Assembly: GCA_025603075.1 (NCBI GenBank)
Contig: MU626400.1
Location: 1-51,100, forward strand
Direction of reading: 5' to 3'
Source of the DNA: Neoconidiobolus thromboides FSU 785
Taxonomy: Eukaryota; Entomophthoromycota; Entomophthoromycetes; Entomophthorales; Neoconidiobolaceae
DNA: 51,100 nt
The position numbers and the translations under genes were made by a program. The notes beneath the pieces are model-generated. The model was not told the DNA's origin and searched no databases. It saw only the letters and a program-made list of their open reading frames with translations. Positions 32,110-42,564 of the stretch are shown here, in pieces. How positions within the stretch are numbered: the stretch's first letter is position 1; the number at the start of each line of letters is the position of its first letter.

Positions 32110-33480
32110 ATGATGAGTAAACGAGGAAAAAATCCCAATTTCGTGATAGAAATAAGTGAACAGTATTCCAAAAAACTGAGGCATAGCGGTGCGTTAGCAT
32201 CTGACGATATCAATAGTGAGTCAAACGGACTTTATACGAACTAGTAGTTGAACAAGGAAGCCTTATAGATGGAGCAGCAAAGCTTCCATCAACTAATATG
32301 ATGTAGCCCATATTATTCTTTACGAAAAAAGGGTTTAGAAAGGACATCATATTAGAAGACATAAGACAGATGCAAATGAAATAGATGAACAAAAAAGAGA
32401 TGGACTCAGAAAAAATATATAAAAAGAAACCAACAAACACAAAAAACAAGTAAAAGATCTTATTGCCTTTTGGAAAGGAACTAAAACAATCGATGAAACT
32501 AAAAATAGCTTAATAAAATAGTAATTGAATAACAGATGAGCATAAAAAAGCAGCAAAATTCTTATCTGTAAATTATAGCAATGCATTAGATGCTATTTTG
32601 AGTGAAGCTGATACAACAAAAGGTGTAACAAATGCTAAAAAAAAGGGTACAAACACAAAATGAATTGCATAAGTAAATGCAGGTCAAAGTATGTAAGCAA
32701 ATGGAAGATGAGATAAACAAGCAAAAAGAAAAAAAAACGCTGTTTTTTAATAACTTTTGGAAAGTAACTGTGGTAAACAATGGTAATACAGATGGTTTAA
32801 TTAAATTAACAATACAGAAAAAAATGAATATAAATGAAGCAGTAAAAGAGTTATCTATTAATTGTTATTGTGCAGAATATCTAACTTGTCAAGAGAGACA
32901 GAGATTAGAAAAAGTTTTAAGAAAAGCAAATATGGAAGCGCATGAAAAAATCATCCTAGAAGTAGAAATCATATTGAAAAAGATCGTTCCATAAAAGCTA
33001 ACTCGTGTTTCTAATGAGACGAAAAAGAGCTTAATTAAATTGGTAGCTGAAGGTAAAACGAATATAAGGGAAGCAGTAGAACATTTATCTATCAAATATA
33101 GCAGTACAGAAGGAATCATCCAAAAACAAAGGAATGAATTTGAAAAGATTGTAAATGCAAAGAAACAGGTACAAAGAGTTGCGGTGAACTAACTAAAGAC
33201 GAAACTGAGAGACAAAGAAATTTGATATAATAAACCCTAGTATAATAAGTAATGAGGGTGAAAAGGCATTATTTATGTTAGTAAACAAGAAAGGAAAATC
33301 CATAAAAAAAGCAGTTGGGCCTGTATCTATTAAATATAGCAGTGAAATACAGATGTCTTGAAGAAGTAAACTAAAATCAACTAAGGCTGGAGCTGAAAAT
33401 AAAGATAATGAAAGTAGTGTTCAAGGACTCAATAAAACTGTTATGTAAAAAAACAGAATAAAATCCACTAGAACTATTCA
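32110..33480 (+). pseudogene. Decayed ORF with repeated HTH-like modules
   Basis: Reads as protein over ~1.3 kb but with stops and frameshifts. It begins MMSKRGKNPNF (32110). At least five copies of one ~40-60-residue module can be seen: around 32239 (LVVEQGSLIDGAAKLPS), 32490-32620 (DETKNSLIK, then after a shift KKAAKFLSVNYSNALDAIL), 32780-32900 (GLIKL...NINEAVKELSI), 33012-33120 (KSLIKLVAEGKTNIREAVEH, then LSIKYSSTEGIIQKQR) and 33255-33360 (KGKSIKKAVGPVSIKYSS). The consensus resembles the helix-turn-helix of Psq/homeodomain-like DNA-binding and transposase N-terminal domains. The two best copies share a frame broken by one TAA at 32992. No DDE domain follows. Origin may be a transposon-derived or regulatory gene; unnamed. 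Confidence 0.7.
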
Positions 33481-33833
33481 CCATGTAGTAAAGGAACCAG
33501 CACCATTTAGCAAAACTTTGTTAATCTTTGTAGTTTATCAAATACTACCCATAAACAACCATCACAGTATCTTCTCGGAATTTATACTAATGTAAAAATT
33601 ATCATTTCAATATCCTCTATAATTATATTATAACTATCATTTATGAGTATTTCGGTATCCTTTATAAACTTGCAACCTTTAAAGCAACTTTATCTTTAAC
33701 TTGTATTTATTAATATTTTAATTTAAAATAAACTAAATTGCTTATGATATAAATAGAATTTTAGTTTTAATTTAGGAAAATATATAAAATATTACACTGT
33801 ATTAAGGATTTTGATTTTGATTTTGATTTTATT
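33481..33833. other. Spacer downstream of the ABC gene
   Basis: AT-rich; a GATTTT/GATTTTT run precedes the ABC stop codon. Nothing else seen. Confidence 0.5.
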
Positions 33834-36800
33834 TTAACTTTGATCCTCAATAGTAAAACGCTTTTGGGCCATATGCTTCAAATTTTCAAAGTCCCCAGAC
33901 TCCTGACACATTGCTCTAAACAAGCTATCTTCTTGTTGAATCAAATTAGCTGGGTCATCAAATTCTTTAATTATACCATGGTCTAATAAAATGTTAATAA
34001 AATACTATTATAGTATATTCATAAATTTGGTTACCCATAATGACTACTTTATCAAAATCAATGATGGATCTCAACCGATGAGCAATACACAACAGAGTGG
34101 ACTGGTAAAACTCTTGACGAATGGTTTTTTGGATTTTAATATCTGTAGAATAGTCAACTGAAGCAGTAGCTATGAAAAATAGTTTTATAATCAAAATCAA
34201 AATCAACAACTTTACTAGTACCTTCATCCATAATAATAACCTTTGATTGCTTTAGTAATGCACGCGCAAGGGATAATAATTGGCGCTGTCCTTGTGAAAA
34301 ATTTTGCCCATTTTCTGTAACTATTTGATCTAAGCTTTTAATTATATCACTAGTTTCGTACGAAGCAAGATCAGTAGTAGACTCTGTTTCAATCAAATGT
34401 GCTCTTCTTAATGAATTCCAAAGCTGTTGATCATCGTATTGATTAAAGGGGTCTAAATTTGATCTTATAGTACCAGAAAATAGGGTAGCATCTTGCGGAA
34501 TAATAGTAAGATTGGAACGTAGATCAAATAAACCTATTTTATGGATATCAATATCATCAATGTGAATTGAGCCGCTTTCTGGATCAATAAACCTAAAAAA
34601 GGCCAAGGCCAATGTAGATTTTCCAGCTCCTATTACTTGGTTGGTATGTTCATATATTGATTAAAGATGTACATTACCTGTTCTCCCAACTATCCCTATC
34701 TTTTCTCCTCCTTTTATACTTAGTGATATTCCTTTAATCACTGGACCACAGTCTAATGAATAGCTTAAAACTAGGTCTTTAATTTCTATTTTTCCTTCAG
34801 TCGGCCACTTAAGATGATATTAACTAATAAATACACTTAAGTGACTATCTTATCTTACCTTGGGCGGGGGACAACTAGAAGGTATTTTTCTAGGAGGTTC
34901 AGGTGGTATATCAAGGTACTCTTGTATTCGTTCAATAGAATTCATTTCAATTTCAATGTTTGAATAGAACCGAGCAACCCACTAGGAATATTATTAAATA
35001 AATTAAAATTACAAACGATAAAACAAGTACCAAAGTATGCGAAGAAAAGTTCAATGCGTAAGTTAAAATTAAGCCAATTAAGGCAGCATTAAGTTGTTCG
35101 TTAAACAATAATAGTAACACACCACTAATAAAAGTAACAATCCCACCGATAAGATCCAACCGGATAGAAAGCCAGTTATTAGCGGCACAGAAATAAAAAA
35201 AGCTCTTTATGTTATCATCAACCTTTTCATACATCAAAGTTTCGAATCTATCAATCTGCTCATAAGCTCGGATTGTTGTTACTCCTTGTAGCGTTTCACC
35301 ACTTTGGGAGTATATAGGAGAGTTAGTGGTTGATTCAATTCGTTTAATTTCTCTAGAGCTACCAACATAGAATTGGACAATACAATAAACCATTGGTATA
35401 ATAACCAAAGTTGCTATCAGAAATTGTGGAAGTGTAAAAGCAATTAAAACAAGTATAGATATTGCTGCGAGGATCTCATAGACTATTACACCTCCAGAAT
35501 CCATAATTTCTTGATCTATACTTTCAATATCTTTTGAAAATCGATTAACGAGTCTGCCTATAGGTGTAATTTCAAAAAATCGGATTGGAGCATGTAATAC
35601 ACTATTTAATAGGGAGTCATGAAACATACGCGATGCTTTTATGGATCCCCAGTATTGATAAGTGACTTGTATTCCAATAATAAACACACTTAAAATGGAA
35701 AGAATTAAATATGTGTTTATATAATAATCAATAGCATCAGTTGATTTTGACAAGATCATAGATCCTTCTGGTAAACTTTTGAAAAAGTTAAAATTACTCC
35801 TTAATATTTGATTTATGAATAATTTATATAATGATAAATAACTTATATCATTCAATTTCAATGTGTTATCATTAGGTATCTTATCTCCAGAGTCAGCCCA
35901 AATTTTAATCCACCAATCAAGGGTTACAGCCAAAGCTTGATAACTAACGTAAAATAAAAGGAGACCTAACCAATAACTGTATCCACCAGAGGCTTTAAAA
36001 TATGAATAATAAATTGAGCTTTTCACTGCACCTTTTTCTCTCTTTTCTTCTAATACTAATTTGTTATTACTTGTAACTTCTGGATCTGGAGGTAAATAAG
36101 TATTACTATTGGAATGTGGGGTAGCTTGATAGGATTTAGCTACGCCACTTTCCTCAGTATATGGGCTTTTAATCATATTTAACTGCTCTTTGATAGCTTG
36201 AGTTTTTTCCACCTCTTTGCAGGATCCATCAGCTACTAACTTGCCTTGACCGTTTAAAACTACTACATAATCTGCATGATAAAAAGTCAGCCCAACGTTA
36301 TGAGTTACGAGGATCCTAGTTCTACCCTTCATTATCTTCCCCATTAGACAGTTGTGAAAAACGAATTTAGCTGTATGGGAATCTAGAGCTGATAAACAAT
36401 CATCCATAATTATATGAGCAGCTTTACTGTATACTGCTCGTGCTAATGAAATTCGCTGCTTTTGACCACCTGATAAAGTGATCCCTTTTTCTCCAACTTC
36501 AGTGAGATCACTATATTTAAATGAATTAAAATCTGATAAAAGTGCACATACTTTGACAACTTCTTGATAACGAGCTTCATTATATGGCTCTCCAAATAGA
36601 ATGTTATTTCTGATAGTATCTTGCTGTATCCAAGCGGATTGTATTACATAAGCAATGCCTCCATTTGAATCGAAGTCTTTGTTACAACTTGTTGGTTTTA
36701 TAACCGATTTTTTTGGCAGATAAATAGAGCCTTCGGTGAGTGTCATTTCACCAAGTAAACCTAAAAGTAAAGAAGTTTTACCACAACCCGTAGGTCCAAC

Positions 36801-38926
36801 AATTATGCTTAATTTATTTAGTGGAAATGATAAGTTTAAGTTCGAAAGTTTAAATTGACTTCCTGCCTCATCTGAGCCCCATTGGATGGTAGCATCTTTA
36901 AACCCAATTACCGGGTCATATGGACTTTCTGAGCTTTTTAATAGTTGATCTTTTTCAGTTTCAGGCTCCTTTAGAAACTGATCAATCCTTTCAAAAGATA
37001 TTTTTGCCTGTAAAATCATACTGATCACTTGTGGAAGTTGATCGATAGGATCTCTTAAGGACTTAAAGATTAAAATTGACGTAAAAGCAATTGTGGGCGT
37101 TAATGTATTTCCAGCCAATTTTGTATAGGCATAAAAAGTACCAATGGTGATCAACGTGGGACAAAAAAGCCATAGAGTATGGATTAACGCTATAAGTTTC
37201 ATTCTTCCAATAAGGGCATTTAACTCAGCTGTTCTTGCAGAGTTTATACGACTTTGAAATTGTGCTTCCCAAGCAAAAAACTTTATTATTCGGATCCCTT
37301 GAAGCAACTCATTAACTATATCCATCCTTTTGTCACTACATGTCATTAGCTGAGATTGCATCTCTTCCCATCTTAGTCCCAGTACATAGTTGATTGGTAT
37401 TGCTATGAAAGTAAGGGACAGTCCAATCATTGCAGGCCATCCTAGAATTTGATAAAGATACCAAGAGGAAAGTAAGATTTGAATAGGAATCGAGTACAAA
37501 AAATGCAAAAAACTACATGTCTCAGAAGCTTCCTTGGCATCGACAGACATAAGATTAATAACTTTGCCAGAGTTCGAAAAGTCGGGATCGTCTCTCTGGC
37601 TTGAAACATCTTTTCTTTTTAAAGTTTTTGAATACACTTTACCAATAATTATGGACTTCACTCGGATCCCTATCCTACGACCATAAAATAGTGATTGGGA
37701 ATCCATAATAGTTTTAAAAGTAGCTACAAAGAATAAACAAGCGACGATATAAAATCCATATTCTTTGTAACCTAAATCGAATGGGACTTTTTTACTCGAA
37801 TTTTCCATCAGTCTCAGAAATTCGTGTAGAAGCAGTGGACTTAAGAAATTCAACCCAATAGTCAATATGGTAAATATCATTTGCAAAAACAATTCTTTTT
37901 TAAAGTTATAAAAGATTCTGTAGGCAAAGGACCATTTATCAGTGATCTTTAAAAAGTTCTGCAATAAACTAGAGGCCTTTTCGTTCTCTCTAAGAGACCA
38001 AATGCCATTTGGTTCAATTAAGTTGTTATAGCCATATTTCATAAGTGGATTCATCCACGAAAAAGTAGCTATTGAGAGTAAAGATTCATAAGGTTCAGGC
38101 GATGGATAGCTCCTGCTCTTTATTGCTACTTTATTAAACTCAGCTAGATTAATGTTCATCAGAAATGAATATAAACTCAAAATGAGTTCAATAAAACAAT
38201 ATATCGATTGTAAAGTGAGAGCTACACTTAATGGAATTGGAAGATTGGTTGAATAAAGTATTTTTCTTAGTTTAAAGCAATCAACTATAAATGATAGTAA
38301 GTAAAACCCTCTTAAATAATTTAAATAAACAAAGCTTTGATTTAAGTATGCTAACAGAACAGCATAGCACCAAAAGAAAACTGATGATATGCTTTCGTAA
38401 AATATTGGTGAGCGTTGCGGATTATCCTTAAAAAACATGAATAAAGTATTTGATGATAATATAATAACATGTAATAGAGAAATCCATATTAGTTTTTGAT
38501 TATGCTCTTTTGGGGTAGTGATATAGACACTTGGATACTCTGGTTTTATAATATTACTGGTCTCGACTGGACGACTATCAATATCTAAAGTTCCATAGTT
38601 TAAATTGGTATCGTTTAAAGGTTGGGTTTCATTTGAATTGAGAGATGTATGTAAATGCTCTCTATTAATTCTGCGATATATTTTTTTAAATAGGATCACT
38701 AGCAAAGATCCTAAAACATAAATTGGGACCAGACCTAAGTTAAAAACACTTGAAAATAAAATGAATAAAATAGGAAAGAATATAACTTACATAAAAAAAA
38801 TACGATCAATAAATGAACTGTATTCGCTTAATGGCTGATATAAAATTAGACCTTGATAACTTTTAAAATAAAGAAACTTACCCATATCTCCAAAGCAGAA
38901 ATTAAACCTTTGGAATCGAAAGTCAT
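33834..38926 (-). CDS. ABCC-family (MRP-type) ABC transporter
   Basis: Full-length ATP-driven exporter, probably of conjugates or drugs at the vacuolar or plasma membrane. Eight exons: 38926-38882, 38834-38791, 38748-35031, 34981-34859, 34807-34678, 34629-34222, 34169-34035, 33982-33834; 1,583 residues. Order: N-terminal TMD0, TMD1, NBD1, linker, TMD2, NBD2. NBD1 has GPTGCGKTS (~681), LSGGQKQR (~786) and IIMDDCLSALD (~808), with Asp replacing the catalytic Glu as is normal in ABCC. NBD2 has GRTGAGKST (~1350), FSQGQRQLLSLARAL (~1463), IIMDEATASVD and a His switch in IAHRLR. TMD2 carries IGRLVNRFSKDIESID. NBD2 is split by four introns; the first exon pair was set by frame. FSQGQRQ is typical of fungal ABCC proteins. 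Substrate unknown. Confidence 0.94.
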
Positions 38927-39580
38927 TTTTATAAACGAGGGCGGATAAAGTTACTTTACAATGCTATTTATAGCGTGAGTTAGTTGTTTTTGCGCAGTAT
39001 CTTTTAATCATACATTAAATTATTATTTTTTATAAATGAAGTATAAGCTATAAAATGATGCAAATGTAATTGGGAGGAGCATTTATTGATAATAGAATAT
39101 TGTTATAAAATGACTTTTAAGTCGATTTGGTATGACTGGTATTGATAGAGATAACAGGGTTTTTATTAGTAAATATATAATCTGGTTTGATTAAAGTCAG
39201 TAGATTGGAAATGTACATATTAAAGAAAACATATAAAAGAACAGGTGTTTTATTCTTTTGTATTGCAGTAAACAATTTTGTTTCTTATTAACACCTCTAA
39301 TTAAATACTAATAGTTTTTTAAAGTTAGTTTACTTTTTGACAATAATTTCGCAATATGAAAAATCTGATGGTACAGCTGTCTCTGCTTAAAAGCAGAAAG
39401 CCGCGATATAATTATTATAGCTCTTTTGTGAAATGTTAGTGATAATTTTTACAGTTTAATTATTTATCTGGTTGATTTTTTAAAATTTGATCCTTGTATT
39501 TCATCTAAATTATAGCAAAATTTTTATTTCAATATCAACTATTAAGGATTTTGTAAAAGACCTACAATAACTATATTTAA
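38927..39580. other. Upstream region of the ABC gene
   Basis: AT-rich with no ORF. Contains the hairpin TCTGCTTAAAAGCAGA near 39380-39395 beside ACAGCTGT, followed by AAGCCGCG, a GC-richer spot of unknown meaning. Confidence 0.45.
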
Positions 39581-39687
39581 TATTTGGGGATGTTTTTTTT
39601 GATTTCATTATTTTTCCATTTTTTCACCGCTATTTGAGTAGAAAGATTGTAGTGAAATTCTTAAATAAAAAAGTACATCTCCATTTA
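39581..39687 (+). mobile_element. MITE-1 copy
   Basis: Left end TATTTGGGGATGTTTTTTTTG, core ACCGCTATTTGAGTAGAAA, right end TACATCTCCATTTA. Confidence 0.85.
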
Positions 39688-39800
39688 ACAAGTAGATTTG
39701 TATCTTTTGTAATATGTAATATCGAGGTATCCCAAACTGATTTCATTTTTTTATCTAACTTTAAAGATTTTAAAACTTTGCTTAAGATTTTACAATAACA

Positions 39801-39906
39801 AATGAGAATGTACTTTTGTATTTAAGAATTTTACTAACAATTTTTCTATTAAAATAGCGCTTAAAAGATAGAAAAAACAATGAAATCAAAAAAAACACCC
39901 CTAAAT
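39801..39906 (-). mobile_element. MITE-1 copy
   Basis: Left end AATGAGAATGTACTTTTG, core AAAATAGCGCTTAAAAGA, right end ACACCCCTAAAT. Confidence 0.82.
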
Positions 39907-40173
39907 CTTAAAAAGCAAATTTCCACAGTTTTAAATTATTTTGTTGCAGTAAATATGTTAACAGAATTTCTATTAAATTTAATAGAAATTGTCGGATTAG
40001 CAAGGCTTTTACTAATATAATCTACATATCAGTATTAATCAAAACTGTAGTATATAGATGAATACATACTCCTGTAAAGCTTTATTAGAAAATATTTATT
40101 ACTGACTATTTTGTAACTAATATTGCAGATTTACTGTTAAATGAATTGTTTTAATATTATAATTGTATTATTA

Positions 40174-40281
40174 ATATGGGGGTGTTTTTTTTGGCTTCAT
40201 TGTTTTTTCCATCTTTTAAGCATCATTTGAGTGGAAAAATTGCTAGTGAAATTCTCAAACACAAAAATACATTCTCATTTA
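40174..40281 (+). mobile_element. MITE-1 copy
   Basis: Left end ATATGGGGGTGTTTTTTTTG, core AAGCATCATTTGAGTGGAAA, right end TACATTCTCATTT. Confidence 0.87.
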
Positions 40282-40390
40282 TTAATTTAGTTATTAGTAA
40301 CCTAAGCAATAATAATATTCAATAATTGATTTTTATTATTTAATAACTATCTAATAAATATTAAGGCTTTTAAATTTTCAGTTATTTTCG

Positions 40391-40490
40391 TGAAATAAGC
40401 TAGGGTTAATTTTTAATTTTTGCAAACTTTATAACTTTAATTAAAATTATATATTAGGTTTTTTTATCTATCAGATACTAGATAATACTT
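40391..40490 (+). repeat. Diverged dispersed repeat, copy B
   Basis: Counterpart of 180-292 (AAGCTAGGGTTAATTTTTAA, CTTTATAACTTTAATTA, ATACTAGATAA). About 110 bases past a MITE-1 copy. Confidence 0.6.
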
Positions 40491-40499
40491 GGGAAACCT

Positions 40500-40570
40500 G
40501 GTACTCAGTAGTTGGAGTCAAAAGCAGTTCCTGCTTGATCGACGAGCTGTAAGTCGAAAGGTCTTGATTT
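40500..40570 (+). other. GC-richer island with three small hairpins
   Basis: ACTC...GAGT, AGCAG-TTC-CTGCT and TCGAC-GAGCTGTAA-GTCGA follow each other between about 40503 and 40560. The composition stands out from the AT-rich surroundings. It is not a complete tRNA: no acceptor stem or TYC arm. Candidate structured RNA or remnant; the rest of 40571-41017 shows nothing definite. Confidence 0.3.
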
Positions 40571-41017
40571 ATGTAACTAAGATAAACTTGAGTTATGAAG
40601 AATAGCACATAATAGGATACAAATTATGTAAGACAAATATAATAGACAATGCTAATGTAAAATCTACGTAAAACGCTATTAAGAAAATTTAATGACTTTA
40701 TTAAGTGTATGAGATATGAGATATCAGGGGAATAATTCAGTTAAAAATCCTCGAGTTACTGTATTTTGAAATCTCTTTTATACTCTAACAAGTATGGATA
40801 TTAATATGACAAGATAGTGCCCTTCGGAATCACATGACACAAATTCTCATAGCAGATCAAAATAGAAGGCTCGAGATTGATTATGCCTGAATTCGAAAAC
40901 ATGATGACTTAAGGGATTGTTATATTATAATCAATCATAAAGCTGACAAAGCGATATTTTACACAATGTGATTTATTATCACATAAACGCTTTTTAATAT
41001 TTATATTTTTTAAAAAT

Positions 41018-41126
41018 TATATGGAGATCTATTTTTTATTTGAAAATTTTACTAACAATCTTTCTATTTAAATAGCATTTAAAAGATGGAAAAAGTATAA
41101 GGTCCAAAAAATACACATCTTTATAT
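41018..41126 (-). mobile_element. MITE-1 copy
   Basis: Left end TTATATGGAGATCTATTTTT, core TTTAAATAGCATTTAAAAGA, right end ACACATCTTTATAT. More diverged than most. Confidence 0.8.
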
Positions 41127-41327
41127 TAATAAATAAGCTAAATTGATGAAACAAATATTTAAATCATGTATAGTAAATAATATAATCAATAAATTTTATA
41201 TACTAAAGCTTTACATTTAAAACATTGCTAAGTCAATTTTCAAATATATACATTTTAGTTAAAAATGGTATACAATGCTTTATTTTAACTAATGCATAAA
41301 AGTAAATGTTTTACTTAATCTGTAGAC

Positions 41328-41434
41328 TATATGGGGGTATTTTTTTTAACTTTGTTACTTTTTCATCTTTCAAGTGCTATTTGAGTGGGAAAACTATTAG
41401 CAAAATTCTTAAACACAAAATACATCCCCATATA
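41328..41434 (+). mobile_element. MITE-1 copy
   Basis: Left end TATATGGGGGTATTTTTTTT, core AAGTGCTATTTGAGTGGGAA, right end TACATCCCCATATAT. Ends 82 bases before the tRNA gene. Confidence 0.9.
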
Positions 41435-41515
41435 TTTAGCTAATTAAAAAAATAGCATTGATGCAAAATCAAATTTAAATTTTCTTTGTTGACATTAATA
41501 ATAAGTGACTAAATG

Positions 41516-41587
41516 TTCTTCATGGTCCAGTGGTTAGGATTTTCCGCTTTCACCGGAACGGCCGGGGTTCGATTCCCCGTGAGGAAG
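41516..41587 (+). tRNA. trnE-UUC: tRNA-Glu (UUC)
   Basis: 72-base cloverleaf. Acceptor TTCTTCA pairs with TGAGGAA (one G-U), discriminator G. The D arm is TGGTCCAGTGGTTAGGA, the anticodon loop CTTTCAC gives UUC, and the T arm is GGGGTTCGATTCCCC, holding the B box. No intron, CCA not encoded. A T run (TTTTTTTGTTTTTT) about 14 bases downstream can serve as the Pol III terminator. GAA/GAG codons are frequent in the window. Confidence 0.97.
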
Positions 41588-41597
41588 TATTTGTAAT

Positions 41598-42128
41598 GAA
41601 TTTTTTTTGTTTTTTTCCATACATTTAGTCATTTTAGGTATGTATATTTAATTTGCATGATTAATTTAATCTTAAGTTCTTTTTAATTTGTATTTATCTA
41701 TAATTGAATACAAATATTATGTAGTATTATATGGTACCAGGTTATATTTGATACTAGTTAGATCGATCGGTATTTAAGTGATATGACAATTCATTAATGA
41801 AGCTAATAACTTACATAAGATGAATAAGTATTTTAGCTTTGTTAAATAGTCAAAAATAGAAAAATAAAATATACAGTTTTATAGACCATTTTTAGTTTGT
41901 TTTATTTAAAAATGTAAAGTAATATATAAAGGGAGCTCTATATGGGTGAATTGCTTCCTAATCCCCATTGAACTTTTAGAAACAAGGGTTAATTTTTTTA
42001 ATTTGATATTAATTTAAGGTGATTAAGATTTTAGTTTACTGTTACTTAAAAGCTTAATAAACTAGAATTTTAATTAGTTGATATTTAAAAAATGAAGTTC
42101 AAATATTTGTATATATTTATTCTAATTA
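41598..42128. other. Spacer after the tRNA gene
   Basis: Starts with the Pol III T run. Otherwise AT-rich without ORF; ATCGAT and GATCGATC sites near 41760 are unremarkable. Confidence 0.5.
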
Positions 42129-42235
42129 TATATGAGGATGTTTTTTTGGGTTCTACTTTTTTCCATCCTTTAAGCACTATTTGAGCGGAAATTTTATTAG
42201 TAAAATTCTTAAACATAAAAATACATCCTCATATA
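42129..42235 (+). mobile_element. MITE-1 copy
   Basis: Left end TATATGAGGATGTTTTTTTG, core AAGCACTATTTGAGCGGAAA, right end TACATCCTCATATA; the G-to-A change in one end is mirrored in the other. Lies about 330 bases upstream of the BEACH gene. Confidence 0.9.
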
Positions 42236-42564
42236 TTATTACGTTTTGTTAAGAAAATTTATTTTCATAAAAATTTGATTAAGCATGTAATTGATATTCT
42301 ACGATTACTGTATTCATCAATTATTACTTATAATATTATAAAATATCAACCCTATAGTAAGAGCTAATTCAATAATAACACAATAATAACCATCACAACA
42401 GTATTCTTAATTACCATTTAAAAATCAACTATATAACCCATTTTATTTTATACATCAATGAGTCAACGCAGCTATTAAAAATGACTAAAAGTAGCCACTT
42501 AAAATTTTCAAAAAAATCAAATGGCTTTCAAAATCAGAGTACAATTTAACAACTTTATTTTTTA

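Noticed and set aside
32210-32780. Several Phe/Ser/Cys-rich minus-strand ORFs
   Set aside because: Antisense of the Lys/Glu-rich HTH-module relic; typical mirror composition.
40500-40575. tRNA-like sequence with CTGTAAGTC near an anticodon-like loop
   Set aside because: No acceptor stem, no GGTTCGAATCC-type T arm, and the loop has nine bases; kept only as a structured island.
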